DNA of 64,000 bases, from contig CAUWAG010000010.1 of NCBI GenBank assembly GCA_963556695.1, positions 3,596,001 through 3,660,000 of the forward strand, in the 5' to 3' direction. The position numbers and the translations under genes are program-made. Below the pieces are notes generated by a model that saw only the letters and a program-made list of their open reading frames with translations, ran no database searches and had not been told where the DNA came from. This document shows, in pieces, positions 43,746 to 56,388 of this stretch. The stretch is from Anthostomella pinea (lineage: Eukaryota; Ascomycota; Sordariomycetes; Xylariales; Xylariaceae). Position 1 is the first letter of the stretch; each line of letters starts with the position of its first letter.

Positions 43746-46700
43746 TTACACCTGGTGGTCGATGAATTGATGTTCTGTAACCCTAGGACAGATTTTCGTG
43801 TAGAATTCTGTCCACTTGCAAAAGTCTCCGAAGTCCTTCGGGTGCGTTATCAGCCACCTCCAATAGGCTCTCCCTTCTGGTTCGGGTTCTCCATTGTGTC
43901 CGCGGTTTCTTTGTGGCCACCTAGACCGTTTTGTAAGGGCTCTGTTGCAGAAAGCAAAGTGGGCTCGCGTTTTAATTCTCCCACAAGAGCAGTTGTAGTG
44001 TTCCTCGTGCTTGAACCTCTTATGATACCAGCTAAAGTTGCCGTGACTAGTTCTAGATGCGATAAGCCTGTGGAGCGTTGGCCTGTCCAGCTTGAGCTCT
44101 TCTGGGCACTTGAGTATAGTTTTCTGAAGGCTGAGATTTTTGTATTTATTAGTGATATTCTTGTCCCACCACTGTTGGTGTTCTTTCCGAGTTTTTTCAT
44201 TGAAAAGGCCTAAGACGCCCACAAGCGTGGGTTTGGCCCCAGTAGGGATTGGCAAAGTGGTGCCTTTCTTTGCCTTTTTGTTGGCCTCTTCGTTGCCTTG
44301 AATGTCCATGTGCCCTGGCACCCACCGGACCTGTACGTCAGCGTATGTGTCTGAGATTTCGTGGAATTCTAGGAAAGCTTCTTGGGAGCTCTGAGCTGGT
44401 TCCCTCCATAGTCCGGAGATCACTGCTGTATTATCCAGGCACACGTGTGGCGCCGCTGCTGAGCCTCAGGGCCTGTCTGAGTGCGTGGCGGGCCCCTTCG
44501 ACCTCACTGTCAAAGACCTCAGCTGGGTGGCCCAGTCTGTCACAGCCCGAGGCTACTTTTGTCCGGCCTCTATAGATCACGTATCCATAGCCCACTGCCC
44601 CCTCCAGGGATTTCGAGCCATGAGAGTAGGCGACTATGTGTGAAGGCAGAAGCAATTTTAGCCAGTCTGTGAAGACTTTGGTTTCTTTGGCTTTGTTTCT
44701 TGTTATGACAGTTTTGCCAGTGTTCGTTGCATATCTTGGTTCTATTAGGATTGGTTTTGGAAAATCCGGTGTGAGTTTATACGTCCTTTGAAGCCGTGTT
44801 CTTGCGGTTATCTTAACTAGACCCCTCAGGCCTCTGCTCACGGTAGGGTTCCGGGCTGTAACACATTGGACTAACGGATGCATGTTATCCATAGCTCTGA
44901 TCCTCAGGCTGAACCGCATCCGGATCTTGCTGAGTATGGTTTGTATCGTTGGTAAGCCTGATTCTTTGAAGAGTACCTTTTTTGGTATAGTTTTCTAGAC
45001 CAGGAGAATCCCTCTGATGGCCTCTGTAAGGACTCTTTCGAGGTCGTCTGAGTGGCTATTTTGGCGGGTGCTCATATCCTGGGTCTGATTGTTTCCTGTT
45101 CTCTTGTAATCCCTGGCCCCACAGACCTCTGCCTCATAGGTCATGATAGGAATCACGCATGCAATTACCGCCTTGCGGAGGGCTGCTGCTAAGGGTCCTC
45201 TGGCAGTGTTTACAAGACTTCGAATATGTCTGGCCACGACGAGGCTCTTGGCTGCCCGTCTTTTGACATGCTCCCGGAACTTCAGGGACCTGTCAAAGAA
45301 AATCCCAGCCAGCGGACCACCGCCCCTTTCACCGGCTGCGCTGGTTTGATGGTGAAGCCTCCGGGGGTGACTATTTCTGGTGTGAGAGGTCTCCTCCCAG
45401 TATTAAAGTAGATGGCTTCAGCCTTGGAGTCTTCAAAGGTGACCTTGTTGTCTAGGCCCCAGCGTAGAATATCGTCTACCATGCTTGCTGCCTTAGCTGC
45501 TAGCTCAGTAGTGGTTTTGCTCGTTATTCAGATGCCGACGTCATCTGCATATCCAAATCTGTTATGCTTATCCTCTAAGAAGATATCTGCAATATACAGC
45601 AAGAAGAGGATCAGGGAAGCTAGTGATCCTTGTGGGAGCCCACAGCTCAGTCCAAATACCTTAGTAGTAACGCCTTCCAGTCTAATCCGAGCAGTTCTGT
45701 CCGATAAGAAGGAATCTACCCATTTTACAAGGGCTGGTGCCCAGCCCTGCTGGCGGAGCCTGAAGATCAATCTCTGGCAAAGTACTGCATCAAACGCCCC
45801 TTATACATCCAGGGTGACAAGAAGCACTTTTTGCCCAGATTCCAGGGCTAACTCGATGTCGTGTGTGACTGCTGCAGTAAGGTCGACCGCAGAGTGCTTA
45901 GGGAGGGCCCCAATTTGGTTTGGGCTGGTCACCTCTCTTAGTAGGGCTGTTGTTGCCATCCGTTTTGCAATTAGCCTTTTAAGGCCCTTTTCAAGGCATA
46001 ATAACAGAGCAATCAGCCTGTATGATTTCGTGGTGGTATAGTCCTTTTCCCCCGGCTTCTTGAGCATGACTACCTCTGCTGACTTGAAAGGGGTGGGATA
46101 GTGCTCTGTTTTAAGGCAGGCTTGAAATAGCAGCCGAATCGGCTCTGCTAGGTGGACCCATGCCGCTTTGAGGAGCCGTGTTGAAAGAGAGTCTATTCTG
46201 GGGGCTGTGTTTTCTGTGAGAACTATTTTAGCAAGTTCGGTTGGCGATATTGCAGAGTCCCATTCCAATGCAGCGCGGGGGGCGATGGGAATCTCTAACG
46301 GGTCATGTACAAGGTCGTCTTTGGCCGAGTGCCTGTCTAGTAAGGCCGTCTTAAGGGCATATGCCTTTTTGGTAGTGTCCTCTATTGTCAAGTTGCTGAC
46401 TTTTAGTGGTGATGATTTTATGTCCGGACCTAGCTTATGCCAGTTGATTATCTTAAAAAGATCTGAGTCTTTCTGTATGCCTTTGATGCGGGCTTTCCAG
46501 TATTCTTTTTTTGTCTTTTGTACTACCGCCTGATACGCGCGTTTTTCTTCTGTAGGGGTGTTTATTCCAAATTGCTTCATTGCCAGCTTTTACGTTCTTT
46601 TTGCTTTCCTGCACTCATCGTCCCACCAAGGAGCGTTTTGTCTCTTGCTGCTTGGCTTGTTGCCAACGGTTTCGAGGGCCAGCGTGATGAGGTTTATAAT

Positions 46701-47570
46701 AGCAGAGGTAGCTTTGTCAAGTTCTTCTGTTGTGGGGTTGGAGCTGAGGCTTGGTAGCGGGGTTCCCATACGTATTATCTCACAGAACTCTGGTAGTTTG
46801 TCATCTGGTACTGTGTATCTCTGTTGAGCCACTCTTTGTCTCCCTTTGTATGGGATCATGATTTGCAGTGACCAGTGGTCTGCGGCTGCGTGTATAGCGT
46901 AGTTGATTACTGCGGTTGCAAAGGGGATATTCGAGAAGGTCAGGTCGAGGACGTGCCCATCGTCGTGTGTAGGGACGCCCAGTTCTCCAATATACAAGAG
47001 CTGGTTTCCTGCTACCCATTGTGTAATTTCCCCGCCTCGGACTCTTCTTGGTATTCCTGGTTCTCAAGAGGGGTCGTTTGCGTTAAAATCTCCTGTTACT
47101 ACACAGTGGGCAGGAGGTGGCCAGGCAAGCAGCAGATCTAGTGCTTCCTCTCCTTGGCGGTAGAAGTTCACAAGTGTGACTCCGTTTATTGTGAGCCAGA
47201 TAATGTCTCTAGACGGGGCTGGCCTGCTTTGTTATGTCTTGAGTCCGGCGTCTTTTCGTACATATGACAGAACTCTTGGCCTGTCCGATGTACCCTACCA
47301 ATGGTCTATTGGAACGTATGTGTCGTATTAGGGGTGTGAACTATAGCGGCATTTCCCATCTACACTGACTCACGGTTCTTAAATCAGGAACACGTCTATG
47401 TCCGCCTCATAACAGTTCTGTAGGAGAGCCGCATGTGATTTGTGCATCTTCTGGATATTTCCTTGAGCAATCCTGAAAGGACTGATCCTCTGTCTGCGGT
47501 GCCTCTGACCGCCTTGTCTCTGGTCAGGGTCCTGGAGGAGCCTAGTCCCAGAGGTCTGAGTGGCACTCAA
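43746..47570 (-). pseudogene. LINE2 ORF2: endonuclease, reverse transcriptase, RNase H
   Basis: Fragments in order: FRIAQGNIQKMHKSHAALLQ (endonuclease start), GVPTHDDGHVLDLTFSN and AAADHWSLQI (endonuclease end), KPGEKDYTTTKSYRLIALLL, GLPQGSLASLILFLLYIADI and NRFGYADDVGI (reverse transcriptase with an intact YADD box), VCLDNTAVISGL and VRWVPGHMDIQGNEEAN (RNase H), and CSCGRIKTRAHFAFC near the C-terminus. Internal stops (for example after LVTLDV near 45798) and two frame changes, one near 45290 explained by one missing G and a second near 44445 restoring frame, disable it. Its start is approximate. Confidence 0.85.
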
Positions 47571-47639
47571 AGGCTGAGCTGATATTATTACTAGTATAGT
47601 CGACTTGATTTTGCTAGTGGCGAGGTCTCCTTACGGATC

Positions 47640-49447
47640 CTGTGCCCTGTTGTGATTCTTTGGGAGAGGGGGTAGACCGGTCATCTCCGTATCCTCCTTG
47701 TCTAGGTTATCGACTTCGTCTAGCCCCTCCTCTTACGTAGATTCACCGTCTGTGAGGTTGATTTTAGGTGTATTCATACTTGCTACTATGATGCTGTCCA
47801 TGGCTCGGATGTTAGGGCTGGGTGTGGTTTCTTCTTAAGAGGGTGCCGCCAGTACCGGGGCTAGGCTTTGAGGAGCTGGTGGGTTCCTTATAGCGTTTAT
47901 CTCGTTATAGAGCTTTAGACATGACTTCCTGAGTTTCTTCCTTTTCTGGTTCGAGGGGTGGACTAACTGGCCTCCTATTCTCTTAGGTATGGCTGGGCTG
48001 TTTATATATGTTGAGATTTTGGGCCCCATGCAGTTGGCACATTGAGGGGGGAGCGTGCATGGAGATACATGCCTTTCGTCTTCTGGTTTCCCGCACCTTT
48101 CACAGCGGCTAGGGCGGGCACACCGCTGTGCAGGGTGCCAACCTTGGCATCCTGGGTTATGTTATAAGGGAGGGCTTTTCTTCTTGATAAACCTAGACCT
48201 TAAATAGAGGCCAAAGATTCTAAAGGCTCCTATTTTCTTGGTGAACGAAACGAGCCATGTGACTTGGCCAGACTCGTTGAGACCGTTTTTTGATATGCAT
48301 GTATTAACCGGGCGGCGGTCGGTCTGGAATTCGCATTCATCTAGGATCATTTCTGATGTGATCTCCACGTCTTCAAGTTCCATGTTGGTAAGTCTAGTTG
48401 GACAGTTCGGGAGGGCATAAGTATGCCACTTGACGGGTAGTTCTACTGCAGTGGCTTTTGTGAACTAAGTTAGTTTTGCCTTTTGTGCTAGGATCCTTCC
48501 TTGTGCAGTTTTATCCCTTGGTCGAAGAGACAAGCCGGTAGGGATTCTGTGTGCATCTGCCACATCAGAAGCCACAAGGTTTAGCTCCTTAATGATAGTT
48601 TTCTGAAGGGCGTATGTGCTGATAGTTCTCGACCAGCCGAGCTGGTCTTTTGGAAGCCTTATGAAGATACGGAGGTCTTCATTCTGCGTCGGTGGTTTGG
48701 TCCCGGCGTGTTTCTTAGGGCCGTTTCCAGCTGCCTAGGACTGGATGCCATTCGCGGTGACCCCTGCATACGTGGGTCGTACAGGGGGTTGTTTGTGGTC
48801 TTTGTTGGGTCTGTGGTAGAGTGCGCTTGGGCACCTCTTTTGCTGCGCAGGGGTCCTGTTCCTGCCGGCTCCTGTCCTTTGCTGTTGGCGAATACATTCG
48901 TGCGGAGGAACTGGGAAAAGCTGGTGGCTATCTGTTGGGCATAGGCCAGCTGTTCTGGGTCCTTTGCCACGGTCGCGACGACTGTGTCGAGGGATCCGGC
49001 AACGAGTTCCAGGATATCCGTTTGAATTTTCTCCTTACGGCGTCGTTCATTTACTGCTTGGTGCAGGGCTTGTAGGGCCGAGTTTTGGGCCTGGGTAGCA
49101 TGTATGGAGGCACTGAGACCATCAGGCTTTGCGAAGAGGCTGATGGGGGCAGAGGCTGCTCTGGAGACAGTGTTATTCTTGTCCTTGTTATCCCTTCTTA
49201 AAAGCACCGTTGGGATTGGGGCCCATCGTGTTGAATTTCTCCGCGTGTGGAGCGATCTCAGACACCCGGCTGAGCTGAGGGGCGGGGGGTGCCGCTGCGC
49301 TGTGCTGTCCCCCAAGGGAGGTGTCGCAGGGACGGCGGCAGCTAATGGCTGGTAAGCCATAGCGAGGATCGTGAGATCCGGGGCTTGGTGTTTTGGCCAG
49401 ATGGAGGCGTCTGTTAGCGTAATGGCTGGCTGGGGTAGGCTACCCAC
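47640..49447 (-). pseudogene. LINE2 ORF1: gag-like protein
   Basis: ATG at 49447. The N-terminal part is Pro/Ser/Ala-rich, then a coiled segment (NSALQALHQAVNERRRKEKI, ILELVAGSLDTVVATVAKD). A one-base shift near 48710 moves the reading to the frame with KPPTQNEDLRIFIRLPKDQL, and a CCHC cluster follows (RCERCGKPEDERHVSPC, QCANC) at ~48020-48110. Later stops near 48478, 48160 and 47835 break it further; the 3' limit is approximate. It corresponds to ORF1 of LINE1 by order of segments. Confidence 0.75.
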
Positions 49448-49488
49448 TAACAGTGGGCGCCAAGAAAAATAATTTTAAAAAGAAGGTG

Positions 49489-49839
49489 CGCGAAAGGCAG
49501 GTCACTGTGCACTTGGCTTTAGCTGGTGCTGAGGAGCTATGAGTGAGTCTGAGAAACTTACCTCGGACAGCAAAAGACGCCGTTGTACAATTCCAGACTA
49601 GTACCGGTTGTCATGCCCGCTGCACAGAACAGGCCTGGCGAATATGTGGATGCCGGGTACATAGTACCCGTATCAGAAACCCAACTTGCGTAGCAAGAAA
49701 GCGTCATTTCGGGTGGGAAATAGGAACCGAAACAGAAACCCTCCATGCAAACCGCCACGTACGCGCTTGAACATTCCGGTGATAGCGTGAAAACAGTCGT
49801 GAGTGGTAAGTACGAGGCTGACCCTGTGGAGGTTGTCAT
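49489..49839 (-). pseudogene. 5' part (exon 1 and start of exon 2) of the single-TM surface protein gene
   Basis: ATG 49839 opens exon 1 (49839-49562): PLTTVFTLSPECSSAYVA, a Cys-containing ectodomain, WVSDTGTMYPASTYSPG and YNGVFCCP, a pattern (SPG.CP.G...CCPS) widespread in filamentous-fungal surface proteins. A 57-bp intron (49561-49505; GTAAGT...CACAG) leads to exon 2, of which only 16 bases precede LINE2. The codon split AG|T gives CCPSDLPFA. Exon 1 (278) + 2 + 14 + 888 nt of the downstream part = 1182 nt, 394 codons, so the pre-insertion gene was open. No clear signal peptide is seen. The copia element lies 68 bp upstream of the ATG, displacing the native promoter to ~55.4 kb. Confidence 0.75.
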
Positions 49840-49907
49840 GGTTGCAGAATCGATTTGGGTTGCCCATAACAGAAGAAAGAAGATAGCGACTCAGATAGGT
49901 CAGCTAT

Positions 49908-50121
49908 TGTGAGATTTCAAACCGTTCTGTATTGAAAGGAAAGAGAAGAAGATCTCTAGGGGAGAAGCCCCCATATGTACAGGTGTGCCATCAGGGTGAC
50001 TAGATAATCATACGATAATGGCGCCAGGATCCTGGTGGCCTGAGGGTGGGCTGACTGCCCTGAGGCTAAACCCATTAGCGTATTCAGCCCCGAAAGCCTC
50101 AGCCTGGTATGATATCCAACA
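49908..50121 (-). repeat. 3' LTR of the copia element
   Basis: 214 bp; partner of 55199-55412, three transitions apart. Confidence 0.95.
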
Positions 50122-50214
50122 CGCCCTTTCAAACTGAAGGCATCACCACCACACAACTATAACTAACAGTTCATAAAACCTAGATCTTAGAGTACTACAG
50201 CACTCCTGAACCCC

Positions 50215-53200
50215 CTATTTGACTTCAACGAGTCCTAACAGCTGTAAGAACGAGCCAAATTTCGCCTTTGGCATGGCCTTGGTAAGGCCATCAGCTGGCA
50301 TCTCGTCAGTACCAAGGAACTGCAGCGAGATGTGCTTAGCCTGAATTTCCTGGCGAATGTAATGCTCTCGCACTCGAATGTGCTTCGTTCGGCGATGGAA
50401 TTCGGTATTCTGAGCCAAATGAATGGCTCCAGCACTGTCAGAGTGCAATAGGAGGGTGTCCAGGGTGTATCCAAGCTCGTTCATCAGCTCTCGTAGCCAG
50501 GCAGCCTCCTTCACGGCTTCACTGATGGCATAATACTCTGATTCAACAGTAGATTGTACCACAACAGTCTGTAGCTTCGAGGACCACGAGATAGCGCCTC
50601 CAGCAAAGGTGAATAGGTAGCCAGAGGTTGATTTGGCACCATCCTTGATACTGCCAGTGTAGCTAGCATCACAATAACCAAGTAAAAGGGATGGGACGAT
50701 GCCAGTGACCTCGTCAGAGGTCATTTTGGCGAATTTAGGGCCTCCAAAACGAATGCCCAGGTCCTTCGTCTTCCAGAGGTATCGAAGGAGCCCCTGAGCC
50801 GCAGCAAGTTGTGCAGTTCCGGGGCGATGGAGGTATTGCGAAAGTACCCCTATCGAGTAGGAGATGTCAGGACGGGTGTAGCATGCAGGGAAATTCTCAG
50901 AGCCAATTAAGGATTGGTACTTGTGAGTTACCTCGGGCGAACCGCCATCCTCGGTGTCATCCTGGTCCATCTTCTCAACCGTTTGAGGCGAGATGGGTAC
51001 GTTCACACGCCCAGTTTGAGCCTGATCGAAGGTTTCAGCAGTGCGTTGAATGTACGTGCTCTGTGACAGCCACAGAGTGCTTTTCGTACAATCCCTGACA
51101 ATTTTAACGCCGAGAAAGTGCTGGGCAGCGCCCAAATCCTTCATTTCGAAGGCAACAGAGAGATCCTGCTTGAACAGATCAACCTTAGAGCGGTCGGCAC
51201 CCAGGATAAGGAAGTCATCCACGTAGCTAATTACGAAAATGCCACGCTCCTTGGAGTAGTAGACGGCGTTATCAGAGATCAGAGGCTCAAAGCCAAGTGT
51301 CTGAAGCGCACCGCGAAGGCGCTTCTGCCACTGACGAGGGCTCTGCTTGAGGCCATACAGGGGCTTCTCGAGCTTGAGGATCATCCCTTGTTGCCAACCA
51401 ATGGTGTTCTCTTCTGGATACATCTCAAAGAAGTCATCCAGGCCGTCAGGGGTCTCCATATAGATCTCCTCATCTAATTCTCCCATCAGGAAGGCCGAAA
51501 CGGCGTCCATTTGGTCGATCTCCCAATCCAGAATGGCTGATAGAGCCAACAACAGTCTCCAGGTGGTTGTGCGTGCGCCAGAAGCTTGAGTCTCGAAGTA
51601 ATCAAGACCATGGCGCTGCATAAACACACGAGCAGTGATCCGATCCTTGTGTCGAGCTGTTTCACCAGTAATCGGGTCCTTCTTGCGCTTATAAACGTGA
51701 CGAGAGGTCAAAGGCTTGCGATTTCGAGGCATTTCTGACCTCCAGAGTGCCGAAAAGGTCTTGTTACGCAGTAGCGCGCCTATCTCGAGATGAGTACCTT
51801 CTAACCATTGAGGTGCTTCAATTGACGCCATCGCCTCCCGATAGTTGGAAGGTTCATCCGTTTCAGGAAGCGCTTGATCAGGGTCAGCAGAAGGCCAATT
51901 AGCATAGGAAGCCTGAATTGTAGCATGTGGAGAGATCCCGGGAATTGTGATCTCAGAAACGTAGTGGTTCTGCGACCCGCGGGTGCGCCCTCCGGATAAC
52001 ACGTTGCCAGGATTGATCCCAGCTTGTGATCGCGGTACTAGAGTCGGCCTATGAGATAGATTCCGCTGAGACAATTCCGATGATCTAATCGGGGTGACAA
52101 TTGGGCCAATATCGGGCTCAGAATCGCTGAGTATCGATTGAGGGTCGCCGCCGCCATCATCGGATGCGACCGGTGAGATGACCGGAGTGCCTAAAGTGAT
52201 GACGGGCTCGGGGACATTTATCCAGCCCTAATCTTCTTTATCTGACTCATCCGATATATGCTGAAGATCGTCAGCGCCCTCTGAAGAAAATGGCTTCTTT
52301 AGATTGTCTTCCTTATGGATAGTTCGCTCGTAATTGTTAAGTGTACCTTGGAAGTCTGGGAAAATGTGGATTGATTCCCCAGAAGCGATGTACCCATCTA
52401 GAATTTCAAGATGTGCACTGGTGATGACTGTCTGTGATTCAGGCAAGTAAACCTGATACTGATTAGAGCCAATTGAGCGAAGAATTCGCCCTTTTCTCGC
52501 ATGAGGAGCTGTCTTGTTGCCCTGAACGCGGCGCTGGCGTGGCAGATGGACCACAGCAGCCTGCCCGATTGGCAGGAGATCGCTCAAATCAGGCTTGTTA
52601 TCCTTGCCAGGAGTCAAATCGTCGAAGAAGACCTCATCTGGGGTCCTGTTATCTTTCTGGAGGAAGGAGGTGTAGCTCACGTTGAGCCGATCACACACCG
52701 CAGGGCCAATAATCGGCCAGAGAGACTCTGGCAGCTTCATTTGCTCGATAACACTTCGAACAAACGAATGAATCACGCTGAGAGAGCGCTCTGCCACCCC
52801 ATTTTGCTCAGGAGTGTATGGAGCGCTCAGTTCGAACTCGATGCCTTCAGATCGGCCCCATTTGACGAAATTGGCGTATTCCGTGCCGTTATCCAAGCGA
52901 AAACAGCGAGGGTAGCGGCCGTACTGGAGCTTCATCCGCTTGCAATAACAGATGCAGATGTCCGAAGCCTCGCCCTTTCGCGCGTGAGGATGATATTCAC
53001 GTTTTCGTGACTTGCCATCGACTAGCATTGTAGCTCGTTTAGAACCATCGTATCCTTCAGCCGAATGGTGCGCGGTATCAGTGTGAACCACGTCAAGGGC
53101 CTGATCAGGGTGTTCCTGCTCGATTCGGGAGACCATTCGACGGAGATTCGTCTCCAGACAGTCCAAGCAGGTGAATTCCTTTGTCAATTCGAGCGTATTT

Positions 53201-54996
53201 GGCGGTAGATCGATGCCTTTGACGATTTTGGCCGTTTTGACGATATCGCCAATCGATCGGTGGCCCAACTTCGTGTGCCAGAGGTGAAGGAGCCTCATAG
53301 CCTCCCTTTTGGCCCTCAATTGGGCACCAGGATCACTTTCTTCCTCTCCTTCAGCTGAGAACAGGTTGACAAATGCCTGTGGAGCGTGTATGATGTCGTA
53401 AGACTCCTTCTGTAGCAGTGGAGTGATTACCTTCACATACATGCCGCTGTGAAGGGATGTCACCCAGGTGCCAGCAGAGTCAAATAGATCCCGAATCATC
53501 AGATACCAACCCTGACGATATAATTGATCGCCAGAGAGGAGGTTGATCTGGAAGGAGGGCACGTAGAGCACGTCTGTGATCAATCGAGTAACTGTTCTGC
53601 CTTCAGAAGTGACAAAATCGATCTCCACGTTGCCAACACCAAGTGGTTGAACGGGGCCACCACCTGTAGCAATTGGAAGAAGGTCAGGGTCTATTTGGAG
53701 ACAAATGAACCACTTCTTATGGTTGCAAATAGGAACCGTGGATCCAGAATCGAATAGCCATCGATCAGAGGCGGCAGAGATGGCGTGAGCGTGAGCTTCA
53801 GTTTGAATTTCAGGTTGGAAGGGGACACTGAGGTCAATATCCACCTGATTGGCGCCGCAAGGAACGTTAAAATATGCTTCCTGTACCGTGACGTTGCTCG
53901 TAGTTCTCGCAGGAGCGACACCATGGTCTCCTGCAGCCGCAGAAGTCTCACGGCACCAGTGAGTAGCGGGAGTAGTACCGCCAGCACCAGATGATCCCCT
54001 AAAAGAGCCGTTCGCAGCTCCCTTTGAAGCAGCTTGTAACACCTGCTTCAAGATGCGTTGGTTGCAGCCATTGTGCCCTTTCTTCTTGTTGAGCTCTCCA
54101 CACTCAAAGCACCACACAACTGTAGTGTTTGAAGCGCCAGGATCCTTCTGATCAGGTCCCCGAGCACCTCCAGAGCCTCCTTTGTCCCTGTTCTTCTTTC
54201 GCTGCTTGTTGCCTTTGTTGGCGCCCGCAGGACTGGCAGGAGTGACATGAGCAGCAGAAGGGGCAGGAGATCGGCCCATATGGGTCGCAAAGGTCTCATC
54301 CTGCGATTTACGGATGTATATCTCCTCCTGAAGCTGATAGATGAGGTTTTCTGTCGTCGAGTAGATCCCACGGTTATAATCTCGTGAGATTTCGCGGTGG
54401 AGGGTCGGAAAAGAAGCCCTGATTGCCGCTCAGAAGTTGTAAATCCGACTCATCGCAGAGTAATCAATCTTCTGGCACTCCACACGATCCATTAGAAGGC
54501 GGTAGCGCGCCACGAAGTCATCTCCATGATCGGAGTATCGAATCGCAGATAGATCGTCTAGGACCGACGATACCTGGTCGATTGTCATACCAGAAAAGGC
54601 ACGACGAAGGGCGATCCAGATCATCCCAGGGTCACGCAAGCCGGCGATGCAATAACCCGCTTCCGGCTTAATATTTTGCGTGATCGAGAGATATACGATC
54701 GCCTTTTGCGAGCTTGAAAACGTCTCGCTGGCAGGCTCCTTCTTGTCAGTCTTATCTTTGACCTTCGAAGAAGCCTTGCTCGAATGACCATCTACGTCGA
54801 CAGCAGAGGTCTTGAGCGAATAGGGGACCTCATCGTCCTTCTTGATGGCTTCTTGGATAAGAGGCCAGAGGTTAACTGCAGTCAGCAGTTGCTCCATGTT
54901 TTGAGCCCAATTCTCCCAATTTTCCTGACCAACAAGCTTCTGAGAGTCCATAAGCTTGATGATCACCTTGGAAGAGTGCTTGTTCGAGTCAGACAT
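50215..54996 (-). pseudogene. copia Gag-Pol polyprotein, one frame with two stops
   Basis: ATG 54996 to stop 50215, 1594 codons in a single frame closed only by TGA 54430-54432 (within Gag) and TAG 52228-52230 (between integrase and reverse transcriptase). Order: Gag with a UBN2-type region and knuckle-like WCFECGELNKKKGHNGC; protease WLFDSGSTVPICNH (Asp codon near 53751); integrase zinc-finger remnants, then DVVHTDTAHH, FRLDNGTEY and APYTPEQNGVAERSLSVI (DDE); reverse transcriptase ending in VISYVDDFLILG; RNase H (GYCDASYTGS, STVESEYYAISEA, HSDSAG, FHRRTKHIRVREHYIR). The integrase-before-RT order defines Ty1/copia. Both stops can be one C-to-T step from a sense codon. With two stops suppressed or repaired it would be coding-competent; as read, it is not. 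Confidence 0.92.
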
Positions 54997-55198
54997 GATG
55001 GTGATGAGGAGATACGGTACGTGATAGGTGGCTTCCGACGTCAGGGAGCCTCTGTTATAAAGAACAGATTCGTATTCAGAGAACGGTAGGGGACTGCGAC
55101 AATGAGGGTAGCTAATCCTCGTAAAGCAGTAAATAGAGAGATATATGATCAGCAGCAGAAGATCTGTAAAGGTCGTGATCGAAAGCGAGATGCTACCA

Positions 55199-55412
55199 TG
55201 TGAGATTTCAAACCGTTCTGTATTGAAAGGAAAGAGAAGAAGATCTCTGGGGGAGAAGCCCCCATATGTACAGGTGTGCCATCAGGGTGACCAGATAATC
55301 ATACGATAATGGCGCCAGGATCCTGGTGGCCTGAGGGTGGGCTGACTGCCCTGAGGCTAAACCCATTAGCGCATTCAGCCCCGAAAGCCTCAGCCTGGTA
55401 TGATATCCAACA
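55199..55412 (-). repeat. 5' LTR of the copia element
   Basis: 214 bp, carries the promoter for the minus-strand element. Confidence 0.95.
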
Positions 55413-55417
55413 GCTAT

Positions 55418-56388
55418 TGAGGGGTTGGTTCCGGTATATGGAAGACTGCACCCCAAATTACACAGCAGAATATTCTCGCTGTCTTGAGGACTGGCAACGA
55501 CGATCCTCACCCGCGTGAACGGAGCTCGCAAGATATCACCAAACACTATCGACAGCCTGCATACCCGAAAACATCCAGCCAACCATAGAGGGAAGCCATT
55601 TGGAGACAGTTCCATTCGTACGACGTCTCGCTGCGAGTGCCGTTTTCAAAGATGCAATTCTGCAGTATGCAAATGGTAACATGGGGGCTGGATATGAGGT
55701 TGCAACGCCAGGCGCACCAATCCTGAGGTACGGGCCAAGGAGTAATTTACCACGACAAAGCCGGACATGATAGGCAAGCAGGAAGAACCCCCACCATGCT
55801 TTACTCCTCACACCTGCATCATAAGCACAACCTCCGTGCTACATGCTGATGGAAGGACCCCAGAAACATGTGATTTGAAGACCGTATCTGTTCCCGTTCA
55901 CTCCGTACAGTCATACTTAGTCTGTCCAGCTTCCCGTCATCTGCATATTGATAGTCACGTTATCGTCAAACCCAACGGTTGTAAGCCACCTCTATACATG
56001 TCCATTTGCCAAATACGCGACGCACTTACCACCCAACAAGACTTCGGCGTAGACCACCTTGGTACTGGTCATCTGACAATGCACTGGCCACATTACCATC
56101 TCGACCTCAATCGGTGCTACAATACCCACCGTCGCATCGCTTGGGATAATTTCATTGTTCCCACCCACGAGCGAAGGGTGAGCTCCTTACGCTCTTACTT
56201 ATAATGAACAGTAACTGACATCAAGCGAACACCAAGAGCCAGTTGGTTCCCTCAAACAGAGGAGAGCCATGTCGACGCGTTGGTACTACAGGCCATCTGT
56301 TGCAGTGTTGGCGTAGTGTAATATGAAGAACAAAGGATGCGTTGTAGTTCGACCGTCATCAGAATATGTGATGTAGAAATGTTAGCTG
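55418..56388. other. no confident gene
   Basis: Includes the presumed original upstream region of the surface-protein gene. A plus-strand stretch near 55555-55760 (HLETVPFVRRLAASAVFKDA, YANGNMGAGYEVATPG) reads like protein but has no recognised family. Confidence 0.35.

Larger units (their letters stand above)
43366..49488 (-). mobile_element. Tad1-like LINE (LINE2), 6.1 kb, full length
   Basis: Bounded by a perfect 14-bp target-site duplication CGCGAAAGGCAGGT (43352-43365 and 49489-49502). The 3' end has CGTTAAATAAAC followed by AACT-type tetranucleotides. The order of ORF1 and ORF2 domains is as in LINE1, but the protein sequences are well diverged, so this is a different family of the same clade. 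It lies in exon 2 of a single-TM protein gene in the same orientation as that gene. Confidence 0.93.
49908..55412 (-). mobile_element. Ty1/copia LTR retrotransposon, 5.5 kb, nearly intact
   Basis: Two 214-bp LTRs (49908-50121; 55199-55412) with TGTGAG...CCAACA ends, differing at three positions by eye, all transitions. A 5-bp target-site duplication GCTAT flanks it (49903-49907; 55413-55417). On the minus strand a TGGTAGCA primer-binding site adjoins the 5' LTR and a GAAAGGG purine tract precedes the 3' LTR. Gag and pol occupy one frame. Confidence 0.95.

Noticed and set aside
50811..53010. Plus-strand ORFs inside the copia element
   Set aside because: Shadows of the 1594-codon minus-strand gag-pol frame.
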